Below the pieces are notes generated by a model. The model saw only the letters and a list, made by a program, of their open reading frames with translations, was not told the DNA's origin and did no database searches. A DNA stretch of 64,000 nucleotides from Lunularia cruciata (lineage: Eukaryota > Streptophyta > Marchantiopsida > Lunulariales > Lunulariaceae), in assembly GCA_948567375.1 (NCBI GenBank), contig OX419762.1:32493465-32557464 (forward strand). The letters are read 5' to 3'. How positions within the stretch are numbered: position 1 is the first letter of the stretch; each line of letters starts with the position of its first letter. This document shows, piece by piece, positions 37,828 through 49,307 of this stretch. A program made the translations under genes and the position numbers.

Positions 37828-38997
37828 TTGGGTGTTGTAGGAACCATGGATCCGCAATTGCAAGAGCTGGTGCAAGGAATGCAGGGGATGTTGAATGAAT
37901 TTAGAGAGATTAAGATGACCATGGAGACATTACAAAGTCAAGTGCATATCTTGAGGAACAATCAAGCCATGCAAGAAGAAGAGCCATCTCAAAACCCTGT
38001 ACCTGCGACTTAAGTGCTTGGAGAGGCGCCCGTGCCTACAAACCCTATCAACGGTGAAGCTACATTGCTACTCCGGATGAAGAAGACCTGCAACATTGAG
38101 CCTTACAAGGAGCAGCGTATGATGGGAGTAGTGGAAAATTGGATCTCGAGAATAAATCGATATTTCTGATTATCCTCAACAGAGATCACAAAGCATACAT
38201 TAAGTGTCTTTGCATGTGGGTACTTGACCGATAAAGCCCTCACATGGTATGATGCTTGGGAATGATCCATGCTGGTAGAGAGAAGGGAGGTCACATGGAT
38301 AGCAATGCAAGAAGGATTGCTGAAGAATTTCCAATCGGTGGATTTTGTGCAGATGGCTCAAACCCAACTATGGGGATTGAGATAGAAGCATAGCGTACAA
38401 GAGTATATGGAGGCATTTTTGGATCTACAAGTTGCAATTACCGACATGAGTCCAGCAGAGACTCTCGACAATTTCAAATGAGGGTTGAAAGAGCGGATTC
38501 GCCAAGAAGTCATGGTGCAAAACCCTTGCACGGTATTTGAAGCCATTGCTTGTGTGTAGAGAATAGCAGGAGCATTAGGTGGAGGTGAAGGAGTAGTTCC
38601 ACCTCAACATTATTGTGCAAAAATGCCACACATGGGTGGACCAATATCAATGGAATTGGGCAACCTTCGATTTCGGGATCAAGGAGCACGGCCGCTTCAA
38701 GGAGAGCAGGGACGGGTAGAAGAACAAAGAGATGGAGTCCCACGAGGAGAAGGGACTCAAGGAGAACAACTCCGTTGTTACAATTGTGGGCATATTGGGC
38801 ACATATCTACCAATTGTTGCACTCGTTTCCCTAGAGGCCCTCGGCCTTCGTACAGGCGATCTTTGAAAACATGGAGAGGCACATTGAAGAGGAGGAGGTG
38901 GAAACCACTTTGGAAAACAAAGATCACCAGTAAATGTACCTCGTGGCTTTACTGGCTCAATAAGGAAGCAGAGAAGCAAAGGAAGGAAGAAGAATAA
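37828..38997 (+). pseudogene. Element A gag
   Basis: The frame starts near MDPQLQELVQGMQG (37846) with a coiled-coil-like N-terminus. The capsid-type core follows, with ALTWYDAW near 38250, LLKNFQ, and EYMEAFLDLQ. A clean CCHC zinc knuckle CYNCGHIGHISTNC lies at about 38774-38815. Stops at about 38011, 38170, 38380 and 38480 and a late frameshift inactivate it. Confidence 0.8.
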
Positions 38998-39037
38998 TGC
39001 GCAAAGATCCCAAAAGGCAACCTCACAATTGATTATT

Positions 39038-42000
39038 GTGAATGGAATCATAGAAGGTAATCAAGTGAGAGTATTAATAGATCCAGGAGCAACAGAGAAT
39101 TTCTTGTCTCGCTCTGTTGCAATAAGACTGTGAATGGATTTCAAGAGAGACAGAAGTGAAGAAGTAGAGTTACCAAATGGGCAAACAGAGAGGATTGAAT
39201 CATTACCTAGACGGGTAACCCTCTTTGTAGGAGAATATCAGGAAGCAATTGAGTGGCGAGTGATACAATTAGCCCATTATGATGCAATTTTAGGCATGCC
39301 ATGGATGGAGCAGTACAACCCAATGGTGGATTGGAGGAAGAAAGTAGTGAGAACCCACCAATGGTCAATCATTGGGATTAAAGAAAAATCACACAGGCAG
39401 AAACTGCCTTTATATGTCGTAGGGATGACAACTATCTGTAAGACCGATAGATGTTTTATGGGTCTAATAAGAGAAGTCCAAAGTGCACAAATCGTTGGAC
39501 AAATTCCTGAGAAATTGAAAGATGTGGTGGATGAGTTTCAAGATGTCTTTCCCGATGATCTACCCTCAGGATTACCACCTAAAAGGCGAGTAGATCACAA
39601 AAAAGAGACACTCTCGGGGAAGACACCTCCTTGTAAGGCCCCATATCGCCTATCACCTCATGAGTTGGAGGAGTGTAAGACTCAAATTGAAGAGATGCTA
39701 CAAAAAGGGTTCATCCAACCTAGCATATCACCATATGGGGCCCCTGTCTTGTTTGTGAAGAAGAAAGATGGTACAATGCGCATCTGCATTGACTATCGGG
39801 GTCTCAATCAGCAAACAGTGAAGAACAAATACCCCTTACCTTGCATGGATGACCTGTTTGATCAACTCCATGGAGCAAGATACTTCACCAACCTAGACTT
39901 GCGGAGCGATTACAATCAAATCCGAATTGCAGAGGAGGATGTGTACAAAACTGCCTTTCGAACCAAGTATGGCCACTTTGAGTATCTTGTGATGCCTTTT
40001 GGCCTCACCAATGCGCTTGCCACTTTCATGAGTCTAATGGATGACATATTTTGTCCATACTTGGATAAGTTATTATTGTCTTCTTGGATGATATCTTAGT
40101 ATATAGTAGCACGATGACAAAACACAAACAACATCTACGAGAGGTCCTCCAAATTCTAAGACAGAATCAATTGTATGCCAAAATCTCAAGGTGTGAGTTT
40201 GGCAAGTCTGAAGTAGACTACTTAGGGCATAGAGTAAGTGCAGAGGGCATTCAAGTATTGACAAATAAAATAGAGGTCATTCAAAAATGGAATGCCCCAG
40301 AAGATCAGACTCAACTTAAGAGCTTCTTGGGGTTGACGGGATTCTATCGTAGATTTGTCAAGGACTTCTCCAAGGTTGCACAACCTTTAACGGCACTACT
40401 TGGCAAGGGGAAGAAGTGGACATGGGGAACTGCACAAGAGTTGGCCTTTCAAGAATTGAAGGCCGCCTTGCTACATGCACCAATCTTGAAGTGGTATGAC
40501 CCAAAACGGCCAATCAAGTTGGCGACAGATGCATCAAGCGTAGCAATAGGAGCAGTCCTACAACAAGAGTGGCATGACGGATGGCATCCAATTGCATATT
40601 TCTCTCGAAAGTTGTTACCGGCAGAGCGCAACTACCACACCACAGAACAAGAAGAGTTGGCCATTGTTCTAGCAACCAAGCATTGGAAGCACTACCTGGG
40701 CGAGAAGGCATTTGTAGTAGAGACATACCACAAACCTCTAGTCTACCTCGAGATGCAAAAGGATCTATCTCGTTGCCAAATTTGGTGGGCAAAGTGGTGA
40801 CAATGCTTCAACATGACAATCACCTACGTGGAAGGTAAGAAGCAACTTGCAGATGCATTCACCCGCATGCCAATGGCCAACAACTTGGTGGTAGAAGTTA
40901 AGATTAACCCTAAATTCTGGCAAGAGATTCTAGTTGCTACAAAAATTGATCCAGAGATTGTTGAAGCGCAATCATCCAAAGGTGTCACCAGCACCCAAGG
41001 ACTCACCTTTCAAGATGGCAAATTATAGATCCCAAATGTCCCAGAATTACGCACCACCATTCTAGCGGAATGTCATGATTTGGCCATTGCAGCTTTTGTC
41101 GGAGTGGACAAGACCTTGGATGCAGTCAAGCGCCATTACTATTGGCCCAAGATGAGCAACAACGTGATGGACTATGTGTGTATCTGCCTACTTTGTCAAC
41201 AGAACAAAGCTTATAATCAAGCTCCTGAAGGGCTCCTTCAACCTCTCCCCACTCCTACCCAACTTTGGGAACAAGTGAGTATGGATCTCGTCTGTGAATT
41301 ACCCAAGACCACCTCAGGGTTTGACTCCATTGTGGTCTATGTGGACCGGCTCAGCAAAATGATTCATGTATGCCCTACCACCAAGGAGGTGACCGCTCCA
41401 CAACTAGCTCAACTATACTTAGATGCAGTCTTTGCTCACCATGGCTTGTCTAGAGTACTCATCACCGATAGATGCACCCAATTCACCAGTTTGTTTTGGC
41501 AAACACTCTTTGGTTTCTTCAAAACCAAGTTGGCCATGTCCACAGCTTACCACCCACAAACATATGGCCAAACAGAGCGGGCTAATCGCACAATTGAAGA
41601 CATGTTACACGGCTTCACCTTAGAAGAGCAAGAGAGGTGGGACACCCTATTACCGTTGGTGGAATTCGCTTACAACAATTCAGTGAATGCGTCCACTCAG
41701 GTCACTTTGTTCTTCCTCATGTATGGTGAGCATCCCTTCACACCTTCTAGCTTGATGAAGATCCATCCAGTGACTACCAAGGTTGATGCAGTCAACACAT
41801 TTGTTTCTAGAATCCAACAAGGTGTGGAGAGCACTAAGCACAGGTTACAAATTGCACAAAATCGACAAAAGCAGTATGCTGATGCACACCGTCGGCACAT
41901 GGAGTTCAATGTTGGGGATCAAATGTGGCTATCAACAACCAACCTCACATTAGTTGGATCTTGTAAGCTCAGGCCTCATTTTATTGGGCCTTTCTTGATT

Positions 42001-42405
42001 CTTCGTCACATCTACGTTGTGGCCTATCACCTTGAGCTACCACCACACATGAAGATCCATCTAGTGTTCCATGTCTCCCTACTATGCAGATATGCTCCCC
42101 AATCAGGCCAAGGTCCTTCCACACAGGACATTCGACCTTGTCCGACACTCATTGATGGCATAGAGGAATATGAAGTGGAGCGGATTCTCCAAAAGTGCAT
42201 GCGTGGTACTCGCCATCCGCGGTTGGAATATCTAGAACAATGGAAAGGTTACCCCCTCTATGAAGCAACCTGGGAATCCGCTGCCAATTTGGCACATGCA
42301 CCGATGTTGGTGCAAGCATTTGAGCAACAATTAATTGCACAACGAAGATGTTGCGTCTTAAAAGTAGGGAGGTCTATAATACCAAGGGTTAGCCATATGA
42401 TCTAG
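39038..42405 (+). pseudogene. Element A pol: protease, RT, RNase H, integrase, chromodomain
   Basis: The protease site reads LIDPGAT (Asp codon 39080-39082), with Pro in the Ser/Thr position. RT has [27 protein letters not shown] and, after a frameshift near 40070-40084, FLDDILVYS. RNase H has [14 protein letters not shown]. The integrase frame 41080-42405 shows CxxC of the zinc domain at residues 37-40, catalytic Asp69, Asp130 and Glu166 (DD35E spacing) and a GPF module. A chromodomain at residues 362-410 has EEYEVERIL, WKGY and ATWE. Stops interrupt at 39131-39133, 40798-40800 and 41026-41028. The chromodomain would direct integration to modified histone H3 chromatin. Confidence 0.92.
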
Positions 42406-43116
42406 ATGTGAATTCGGTTTGGTAACATCAGGAATGATGTTATACATGATGGTAAAAATAGATCAGATAGAAGTATCACCAAAAGAGTACTTCTACTAAT
42501 AGGGCAAAAACCAAAATAAACTTGAGAACCTTAGAACCAATAGTTAGACATATGATTTAAAGGTGAGAATTGGTTTGGTAACATCTGGAAGGATGTTACA
42601 CATGATGGACTAAACAGATCAGAAAGAGGTATTACCAAAAGGGGACTTCTACTTATAGAGTAATAACCAAAATATGCCTGAAATCTTTGAAGGCAATTTC
42701 GGAGGCCTAAACGGATGAATTAGGCCTCAAAAATGTGAAGATTCCCCCCCCCCCCAACAGAGGAAAGGCTGGCCTTCCCTCCCCCTGACTTTGTCTCGTC
42801 AAGAGCTTTCCAACGGTACCTTACTCACGTGATTCTGAGGTTCCTACAAGAAGATTCTCTAAAAGATTCCCTCTGGTCAAAGCTTGTTTGACCAACCAGA
42901 TAGGACCTAGACCAGACAGGTCACCCATCCAAGTAAGTAATCCAAGGGTGGAGCTTGCTGACATGTCACCTATCTGTGTCCCTAATCCTATGGTGGAGCT
43001 TCCTTGGAGGAGATCCTCTTTGTCTATATAATAAAGAGAAGGTGCTCCCTTGGGGCATCGAATGTTTGAGAGTGCAATCTGTGTTTTCTCTCTTCTCTTG
43101 TCCTCAGAGTATTACA
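42375..43116 (+). repeat. Element A 3' LTR
   Basis: It begins TATAATACCAAGG (first TG mutated to TA) and ends GAGTATTACA. The purine-rich AAAAGTAGGGAGG just before it is the polypurine tract. TATATAA is at 43025-43031. It overlaps the end of the pol frame by about 30 bases. Confidence 0.92.
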
Positions 43117-44060
43117 CCAATGCTTTGATTTACACTAGGAGTTACGGAGTGGTAAGGTTGTTATGGCAGGTGGTAGAGGAGCTCTATCATGGAGGACAAT
43201 TGGTAGAGTTGGTGGTAGAGGATCCACACCTAGTAGGGGTGCAGTACCTACCCTTACTTTGGACACAACAATTGCTACTTGGATTGAGTAGTATGAGCAG
43301 AGATTGGCTAGCATGGCCATCACTAAAAGGAGATCAGATTTGGGTGTTGACGCTTCCACCTCATATGCTGGTGATAGAGATGTCTTGGATTTCATGTGTA
43401 GAGCAACACAAGTGGATGCATCTCCCGTAGTGACTAGGAATGCAGTACATGCTCCAGAGCCTAGAGGAGCATCAATGGAGTTGGCCTCACAAAGAGGAAA
43501 GGTTGGTGGACATGTCAGACTTCCCCAATCTTTTACACTCTCAGAGGTACTATATATGACATCCATGGCTCCTAGATGTCCTAATGCAGGTGTGGTAGGT
43601 AGTGATGATGGGGTGCATGATGGAGTACCTACTAGTCAACCACTTGCTATTACGCAGATAGAGTCTAGCACAATGTTGAGGCGGCTTAGCTGATTATGCG
43701 CTCTTCTTTATTTTCAACCAATGACATGTGTACATTGCGAGTTAATGCAGTCCCAATGTTCCAATTGGCTGCCACGCTTTGTGAGAGTAAAGATGATTGG
43801 TTCCTACTATTAGACCATAGGTGGTTGATAGTGGAGTTGACTTGGTTGAGGAGCATGGGATTTGCTTAGCAACCAATGGTTTATGGCAAGCGGTAGCGGC
43901 TAGATTGGAGGAGTTACCAACTAGATCAGCCTTTGAGCAAGTGCAATTTACACTCGAGATTGTCTTGTTGGATAACCATAGAGGGATTTTTGGTGGGACC
44001 TTAAGAGAAAGTCTATAAACCACAAAGGATCTTAGTTGGCTTTGGTGCATAGTCCCTTAT
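43117..44060 (+). pseudogene. Family B spacer and protease region (plus copy)
   Basis: The frame 43304-43693 matches the minus copy (ASTSYAGDRD, APEPRGASMEL, LPQSFTLSE). At 43821-44018 a GLWQAVAARLEELP stretch leads to a protease box in which both Asp and Ser/Thr are lost: it reads GFGA, then a stop, then SLMLGKA near 44036-44070. Confidence 0.6.
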
Positions 44061-44589
44061 GTTGGGGAAGGCTGCAAGTGTTGGTCTTGAGTTACGGATG
44101 ACCAATGTGGAAAAGTGTACATTTTAGATCCAAATATCTGTAAGAGGTGGTTCTACACAATATATCACGTGTGGAGAGCTTGTTGTTTAGATTCAGCCTA
44201 GTCATCAGAATGATAGCTCTTGGTGAGAGCTCAGGCCATTGGGATAGTAGTTGAGTTTATATGATGTGTTAGTTGGGGGAGCAATGTTATACCCCATGGG
44301 TTTTGTATTGAATATTGGGAGGAGACATCCTCCTATAGACCAAGTTGGCAGTCTGGTGAGGGACAAGTATGTTGCCTACTAGCGTGCTTTAGTAGTGGTA
44401 GTCTTGGCTCACTATAGTTAGGGACCATGGCGGCTTCAGTTTCAACTTTTAGTGGTTCTATTACTTGGCCTAGTGACTTATCAGAGGGGAATGCCTATAT
44501 AGAGGATACTCTAGTACTACAAGAGATCACTTGGATTTGGAGTACGAGTGGGATTGATTCATCCACCTTGGATGTTCCATTGTGGAGTT

Positions 44590-45760
44590 TAGAGGAAGCA
44601 ATATAACAACATGCAGATCAATTGGTGCAACAGGCTTGGAGTAGAGCCTTTGTACCACAAGGAGACCATTGTGATGATGAGCCTCTCGAGTAGATTACCT
44701 TGACACTTTTAAATATCAAACTCATTGCTTGGAAGTATCCAATAGAGGAAGTATGTCTATTGGAGTTGTTTGGTGGGATTAGCATTGGATTAGTTATAGT
44801 ACTATAAGCGAGTATACAAGTACAGAGATACTTGTATATGGAAAGAGATGAGAATTCTAGGCTAGCCTCTCTACATCATATGGCACACTTGGCCTATTGG
44901 TAGCTTGAATTATTATTTATATCAACAGTCAAGGATTACCAAAAGATCCTACCAATAGACATTTCCTTGCAGATGGCATAAGATGTGGAGAGACATGGTC
45001 TCATTCATTTGGTGATTTTTGGATAGCCATGTCAACAACAAACATGTGCTGGCCAAGGTTTGGGTCTTCAAGATCCCCATTCTAGTGTGTTTTGGGAGAT
45101 GTTACAAATACTACAACATCTCCATGTTCATCAATCCATTTCTCCAACTTAGAATTTGGAGAACGTCCCTTTAATGGGTGATTCTTGCACGAGTGGTGGC
45201 AAGTACACATCAAGTCAATTTCTAGATGGACCTGCAATGTTGTTAGATGTAGCGAGAGTGGGATCATGGGCTCATTGTCTTTATCTTTGGTGGATGAACC
45301 TCTTACCTAGAGAGGTTCTACAATGCATTTATGATGGGATTCATCGACTTGACCACCTTATTGTTGATGAGATTTTGGATGTTAGGCACAAGTCTCAGAT
45401 GGTGGTATTGGCTAATAGGTCACCTATGGTAATGATGAACCTAGTTGGACAGCCATGAGCTACTTTTCCCACACTTATGAGTTTCTCGAGCTCTCATGCT
45501 TTTGAGAGAGAGGTCTTGGGACTTGTTTGCAACTCACATTTACAACAATTGGTGGAGTCCAATGATGATGAGAGAGAGCATGCAATGGGTTTTTGCATTG
45601 GTATAACTATTGTTCTAGTAGTATCAAAGGCATCTAGACATTAGGTTAGACTATGGAACTGAATTGTTTTACATGGATTGTGAGCCTTGGCTTGGCAGAG
45701 CAACATAGGATGCACTTGATAGGCATAAAAACTTGGACACTTATGAGCTTTGTGCCTACC
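44590..45760 (+). pseudogene. Cytosine-C5 DNA methyltransferase domain inside family B (plus copy)
   Basis: This second copy confirms the domain. Motif I is VCLLELFGGIS (44751-44783). An RYLYMERDE element follows after one stop (CAA to TAA). Motif IV is PCQ at 45027-45035, with the catalytic Cys codon 45030-45032. Downstream in the same frame are GLGLQDP and FWEML, then LENVP with ENV at 45159-45167. Next are ARVGSWAHCLYLWW near 45250-45295 and an ERE-AMGF--GIT element near 45565-45610. The Trp codon before PCQ is TAG (45024-45026), the same residue that is TGA in the minus copy. It sits between protease and RT as in the other copy. The nearest established parallels are cytosine methyltransferases captured by retrotransposons in some protists and a charophyte alga. 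Confidence 0.87.
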
Positions 45761-46269
45761 AAGATGATTCAGGCATATGTTGGGGATGATGGACCAAGTG
45801 GACATGGTATTCTTGGGACATAGCCAGTGACTACTAGGGAGAGTAGTCAACTTGGAGTCCATCTAGGTGAGCGTGGGCTACTTGGATTGCACTCTTGGTC
45901 TACTTGGGATGCAGCTAGAAGATGTATGGAGCTTGCAACTAGATTCGAAGGAGTCTTTCACATTGAGATTTGGACCTCTAGTGGTTGGGGGCATGACACT
46001 TCTGCTCTTGAGGGCCTAGTGTAGTAGACAGTCAGTACATCTTCCACTCCTACAACAGTTACAAAGGATGCTTGTTAGCCAGATCTTGAACCCAAGCTGA
46101 CAAGAGAGGAAAGATGAAGAGTTTGGAGGTTCTTGAGGTGCTACATGAGTTGTTTTGCCTTCATTATGAAGGATTTTGGTGCTTTGAAGGGACCTGGTAT
46201 TTGGATTGAGCTTACTAGTGGTACACCAGTTTTTTGACATCCCTACAAATACAATGACATGGAGCAAGC

Positions 46270-46890
46270 ATTGATTTAGAGCCGGAGTAGTGGCCTTGTT
46301 GAGGCTAGTTTGGTCTCCTCCTCACATGGAGAGTATGCATTAGCTATAGTGATTCCAGCCAATAAGGATATGCATGGCAACTACATAGATAGGTAGATGT
46401 GTGGAGATTACCATTCTATCAACCAACAGACTAGGGTTGATCAGTATACCATGCCTACACTAGAGGAGATCTTTGATGCAATTGGGCATGCAAAGGTCTT
46501 TAGTACTTTGGATCTTTGAGCAAGATATCATCAATTGCTCATCAGGGAGGAGGATAAGTCCAAGAGATAATTTTGGGCTATTGATTCTCATGGCAAGGAT
46601 ATGCTATAACAAGGAAGGTTCTTACCATTTGGGTTAAAGAACACTCCTACAAAGTTCCAAAGGGTCATGGAAAAGATCCTAACTAGATTAGATTTTGCAT
46701 GGTGCTATATTGATGACATTTTGATCTATAACACTAATGTGGAGGAGCATGAGAAACATTTGTTGGAGGTGTTTGAGAGGTTGAGATCTCATGGACTCAA
46801 ATTACATCCTAGGAAGTGTAGGTTCTTCCATGAGCAGGTTAAGTATTTGGGTCACACTATCTACCTAGGAGGACTTGGTTTTTAATAAAC
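46270..46890 (+). pseudogene. Family B reverse transcriptase (plus copy)
   Basis: MCGDYHSIN lies near 46395, MPTLEEIFDAIGHAKVFSTLDL near 46450-46515, and LPFGLKN near 46622. The active-site YIDD box is at 46706-46717, followed by LRSHGLKLHPRKCRFF and YLGH. Stops follow LDL and lie near 46570 and 46605. Confidence 0.85.
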
Positions 46891-46899
46891 CAAGGTGGA

Positions 46900-48440
46900 G
46901 GGTATTATGCATATTCCTTGGCCTACGAATGTGAGCAAAGTGCAAGCATTCCTTGGGTTGGTGAACTTCTATTGCCATTATGTTAGAGGATTTAGTGCCA
47001 TTGCCAAGGCCTTGACAAAGCTGACCAAGCTTACACAAGAGTGGTGTTGGGGAGATGAGTAGGAGAGAAATTTTGTAGAGCTCTAGGAGAGTTTGACATT
47101 TGCTCCTATTTTGAGGAGACTGATCAGAGGATGACCATTTCAAGTTCATACTGATTGGAGTATGTTGAGGCTTGGAGTAGTGCTCATCCATCATGATGAT
47201 GAGGGGAAGGAGTTTGTGGTGACCTATGCTAGTTGCTCAAACAATTCAGCAGAGGCAAAGTATAGTTCATATGAGAGAGAGTGCTTGGCATCAATATGGA
47301 CAATAGCACATTTCTGATATTACTTGTTTGATAAGCCTTTTACTCTCAACACTGATTATTAGCCACTGAAGTAGTTGATGGAGTCCAAAAAACTCTTAGG
47401 AAAGCTTGCATGATAGGCTCTAATTTTACAAGAGTATGATTTCACAATCATTCACAGACCTAGAGTGGTGAATTGTGATGTAGAGGGGTTGAGTAGAAAC
47501 CCATGTCCCAACCAATAGGATCAAACTAGAGCATGTTTGCATGGCAAGACAGATGAGGAGATGGTGCCAAGTTGGCATGCATATGCTTTTCTTTGTATAT
47601 TTTTTGAGGCTTTGGTGGTATCTCTCTCAACACATATAGGAGGAGTTATTGAGGTCATAGATCCAAAGAGTGGAGATAGTGATACAGTTTAGCGAGACAT
47701 TCATGATGATGTCTTAATGATGGACTATCTTTCCACTGGTGTTGTGGGTGGCACAATTAGGGCCAACAAGAGAGACCATGTTCTTCAATGAGCCAAATGG
47801 TTCAGATTGGAGGGAAGACACATTTTGTGTGTATGAGTGGATGGTAGAGTGAGAGTAGTACCACTTCCATCTCAAAGACCACAATTGGTCCATCATGCTC
47901 ATGAGGAGCTAGAACATTTTGGAGTAAAGCATACATAGAGCTTACTCCAAAGTTATTATTGGTGGCATGGTATGCAGACCAATATACAACAATTTGTTGC
48001 TAGATGTGTGGTTTGTGACCAAGTTAGAGCATCATTTAATGCTCTTATGCCACCATTACACCCATTACCTATCATGGGATTGGGTTATTACTATAGGTTG
48101 GCCTTTTTTGGACCTTTACTATTGATTGTGAGACATCATTGGAGCACTTATCCAATGATGGAGCACTTCTCCAAGTGGATTGAGTTGGTGGTACTTCTTG
48201 ACAAGTCTAATGAAGGGACGGCTTACTCTTTCTTGTATTGGGTTCTAAGTTATTTTGGTGCACTAATTGAGGTTTTGACTAATCAGGGTACAAATTTCTT
48301 GGAAGAGTTTCAAGTCTTGTGTGACAAGGCTTTGATTGATCATTGTACTACCTCCCAAGATCACCTTGAGGCAAATGGCTTAACAGAGAGAGTGGTTCAA
48401 ATAATGAAGAGAGGATTGTAGAATTATGGTTTATAGAGAG
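46900..48440 (+). pseudogene. Family B RNase H and integrase (plus copy)
   Basis: RNase H elements VHTDWSMLRLG and YERECLA lie at 47140-47300. The integrase zinc region has CVVCDQVR near 48005-48030. In the core, the first catalytic Asp is lost (LAFFGPLL near 48100) and the second reads Asn (VLTNQGTNF near 48280). The Glu remains in LEANGLTERVVQ near 48370. The minus copy retains the two lost residues. Confidence 0.75.
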
Positions 48441-48856
48441 ACCACTTGGGAGATTGGGATCTGCACTTACCTTGGTTGGCCATGGGCTATAGGTTCAGTT
48501 GGTAAGCCTCCCTAGCATCTTTTTCTCTTTACTTTTTATTCTATGGACGAGATCCAAATTTACTTGCATCCATTTGTCAAGATGCTACTGTAGCTTTGGA
48601 CTTGGATGATCCCGATGTATCGATGAGCACATGTTCTAAACGGGGCAGAGATCATTTAGAGAGTGATGCCAATGACCTCTTAGAACTTGGCAATTGCTCA
48701 GCATAAGGATACCTTACACTATGCTACCATGTGAGGAGGAGGTTATAGACCCTCAATCCGTTGACTTCATCTAGATGACTATGTATATCTACAATAGATA
48801 GCACCAATGACACTTGATGTTTCTACAAGCCGCACTATCTTGAGAGTGCGTGAGGT

Positions 48857-49131
48857 TTGCTAGTTAGAGTTCTTGTGTTGGAAGGATGTGATGGTGTTGT
48901 TTGGAAGGATCATGTGCACAATTGTGTGCCATGCCACCTCCCAAAAATTGATGGTACTATGGACCCAAACTTGGCAATTGTACGAGCAGGCTTGAGGTGT
49001 ATGTTATGTGGCTCTTTTAGTGGAGTTGGTACTATGCTAGTGTGTGATAACTGTTCAAGAGGATAGATATGTCATGTATGACTCCTCCCCTCATGGTGGT
49101 TCCTCAAGGACAATGGTTAAGTCCTAGATGT
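48857..49131 (+). pseudogene. PHD finger at the C-terminal end of family B integrase (plus copy)
   Basis: The frame encodes VWKDHVHN, then RCMLCG and MLVCDNCSRG with the first four zinc ligands as Cys (core starting at 48998). After this a TGG-to-TAG change and a one-base loss break the frame. The downstream PPL, CAATGG and SPRC parts are still readable in shifted frames to 49131. Together with the minus copy this supports a complete C4HC3 PHD finger in the active ancestor. Confidence 0.72.
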
Positions 49132-49307
49132 ACTTGACCTATAGCTAGTTCATCATTTATATGGTATACATTACAGACATGCAACTAACAATGGGGCTCG
49201 ATAGCACCCGACCTTTTGATCTTTTGCCCACCATAGGATATACCATATACTTGGAGTCGATGGCTATCTGGAGTTAGAGGGACCTAACCACCAGCTAGGG
49301 GGGCAAT
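49132..49307 (+). other. Family B 3' untranslated part and polypurine tract
   Basis: The stretch is non-coding and matches both sides of the family C insertion in the minus copy. AGCTAGGGGGGCAAT directly before the LTR is the likely polypurine tract. Confidence 0.6.

Larger units (their letters stand above)
36505..43116 (+). mobile_element. Chromodomain Ty3/gypsy element A, complete, with 5-bp TSD
   Basis: LTRs at 36505-37242 and 42375-43116 flank gag and pol. The target-site duplication is CCAAT at 36500-36504 and 43117-43121. The LTRs differ at roughly 6 percent of the positions I compared near their starts, so the insertion is not recent. It interrupts family B plus copy. Gag-pol has stops and a frameshift, so it cannot act on its own. 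Confidence 0.95.

Noticed and set aside
40798..40800. In-frame TGA codons in pol as recoded (selenocysteine or read-through) sites
   Set aside because: They replace Trp codons at scattered places, are not shared by relatives, and occur with TAG and frameshifts; simple decay explains them.
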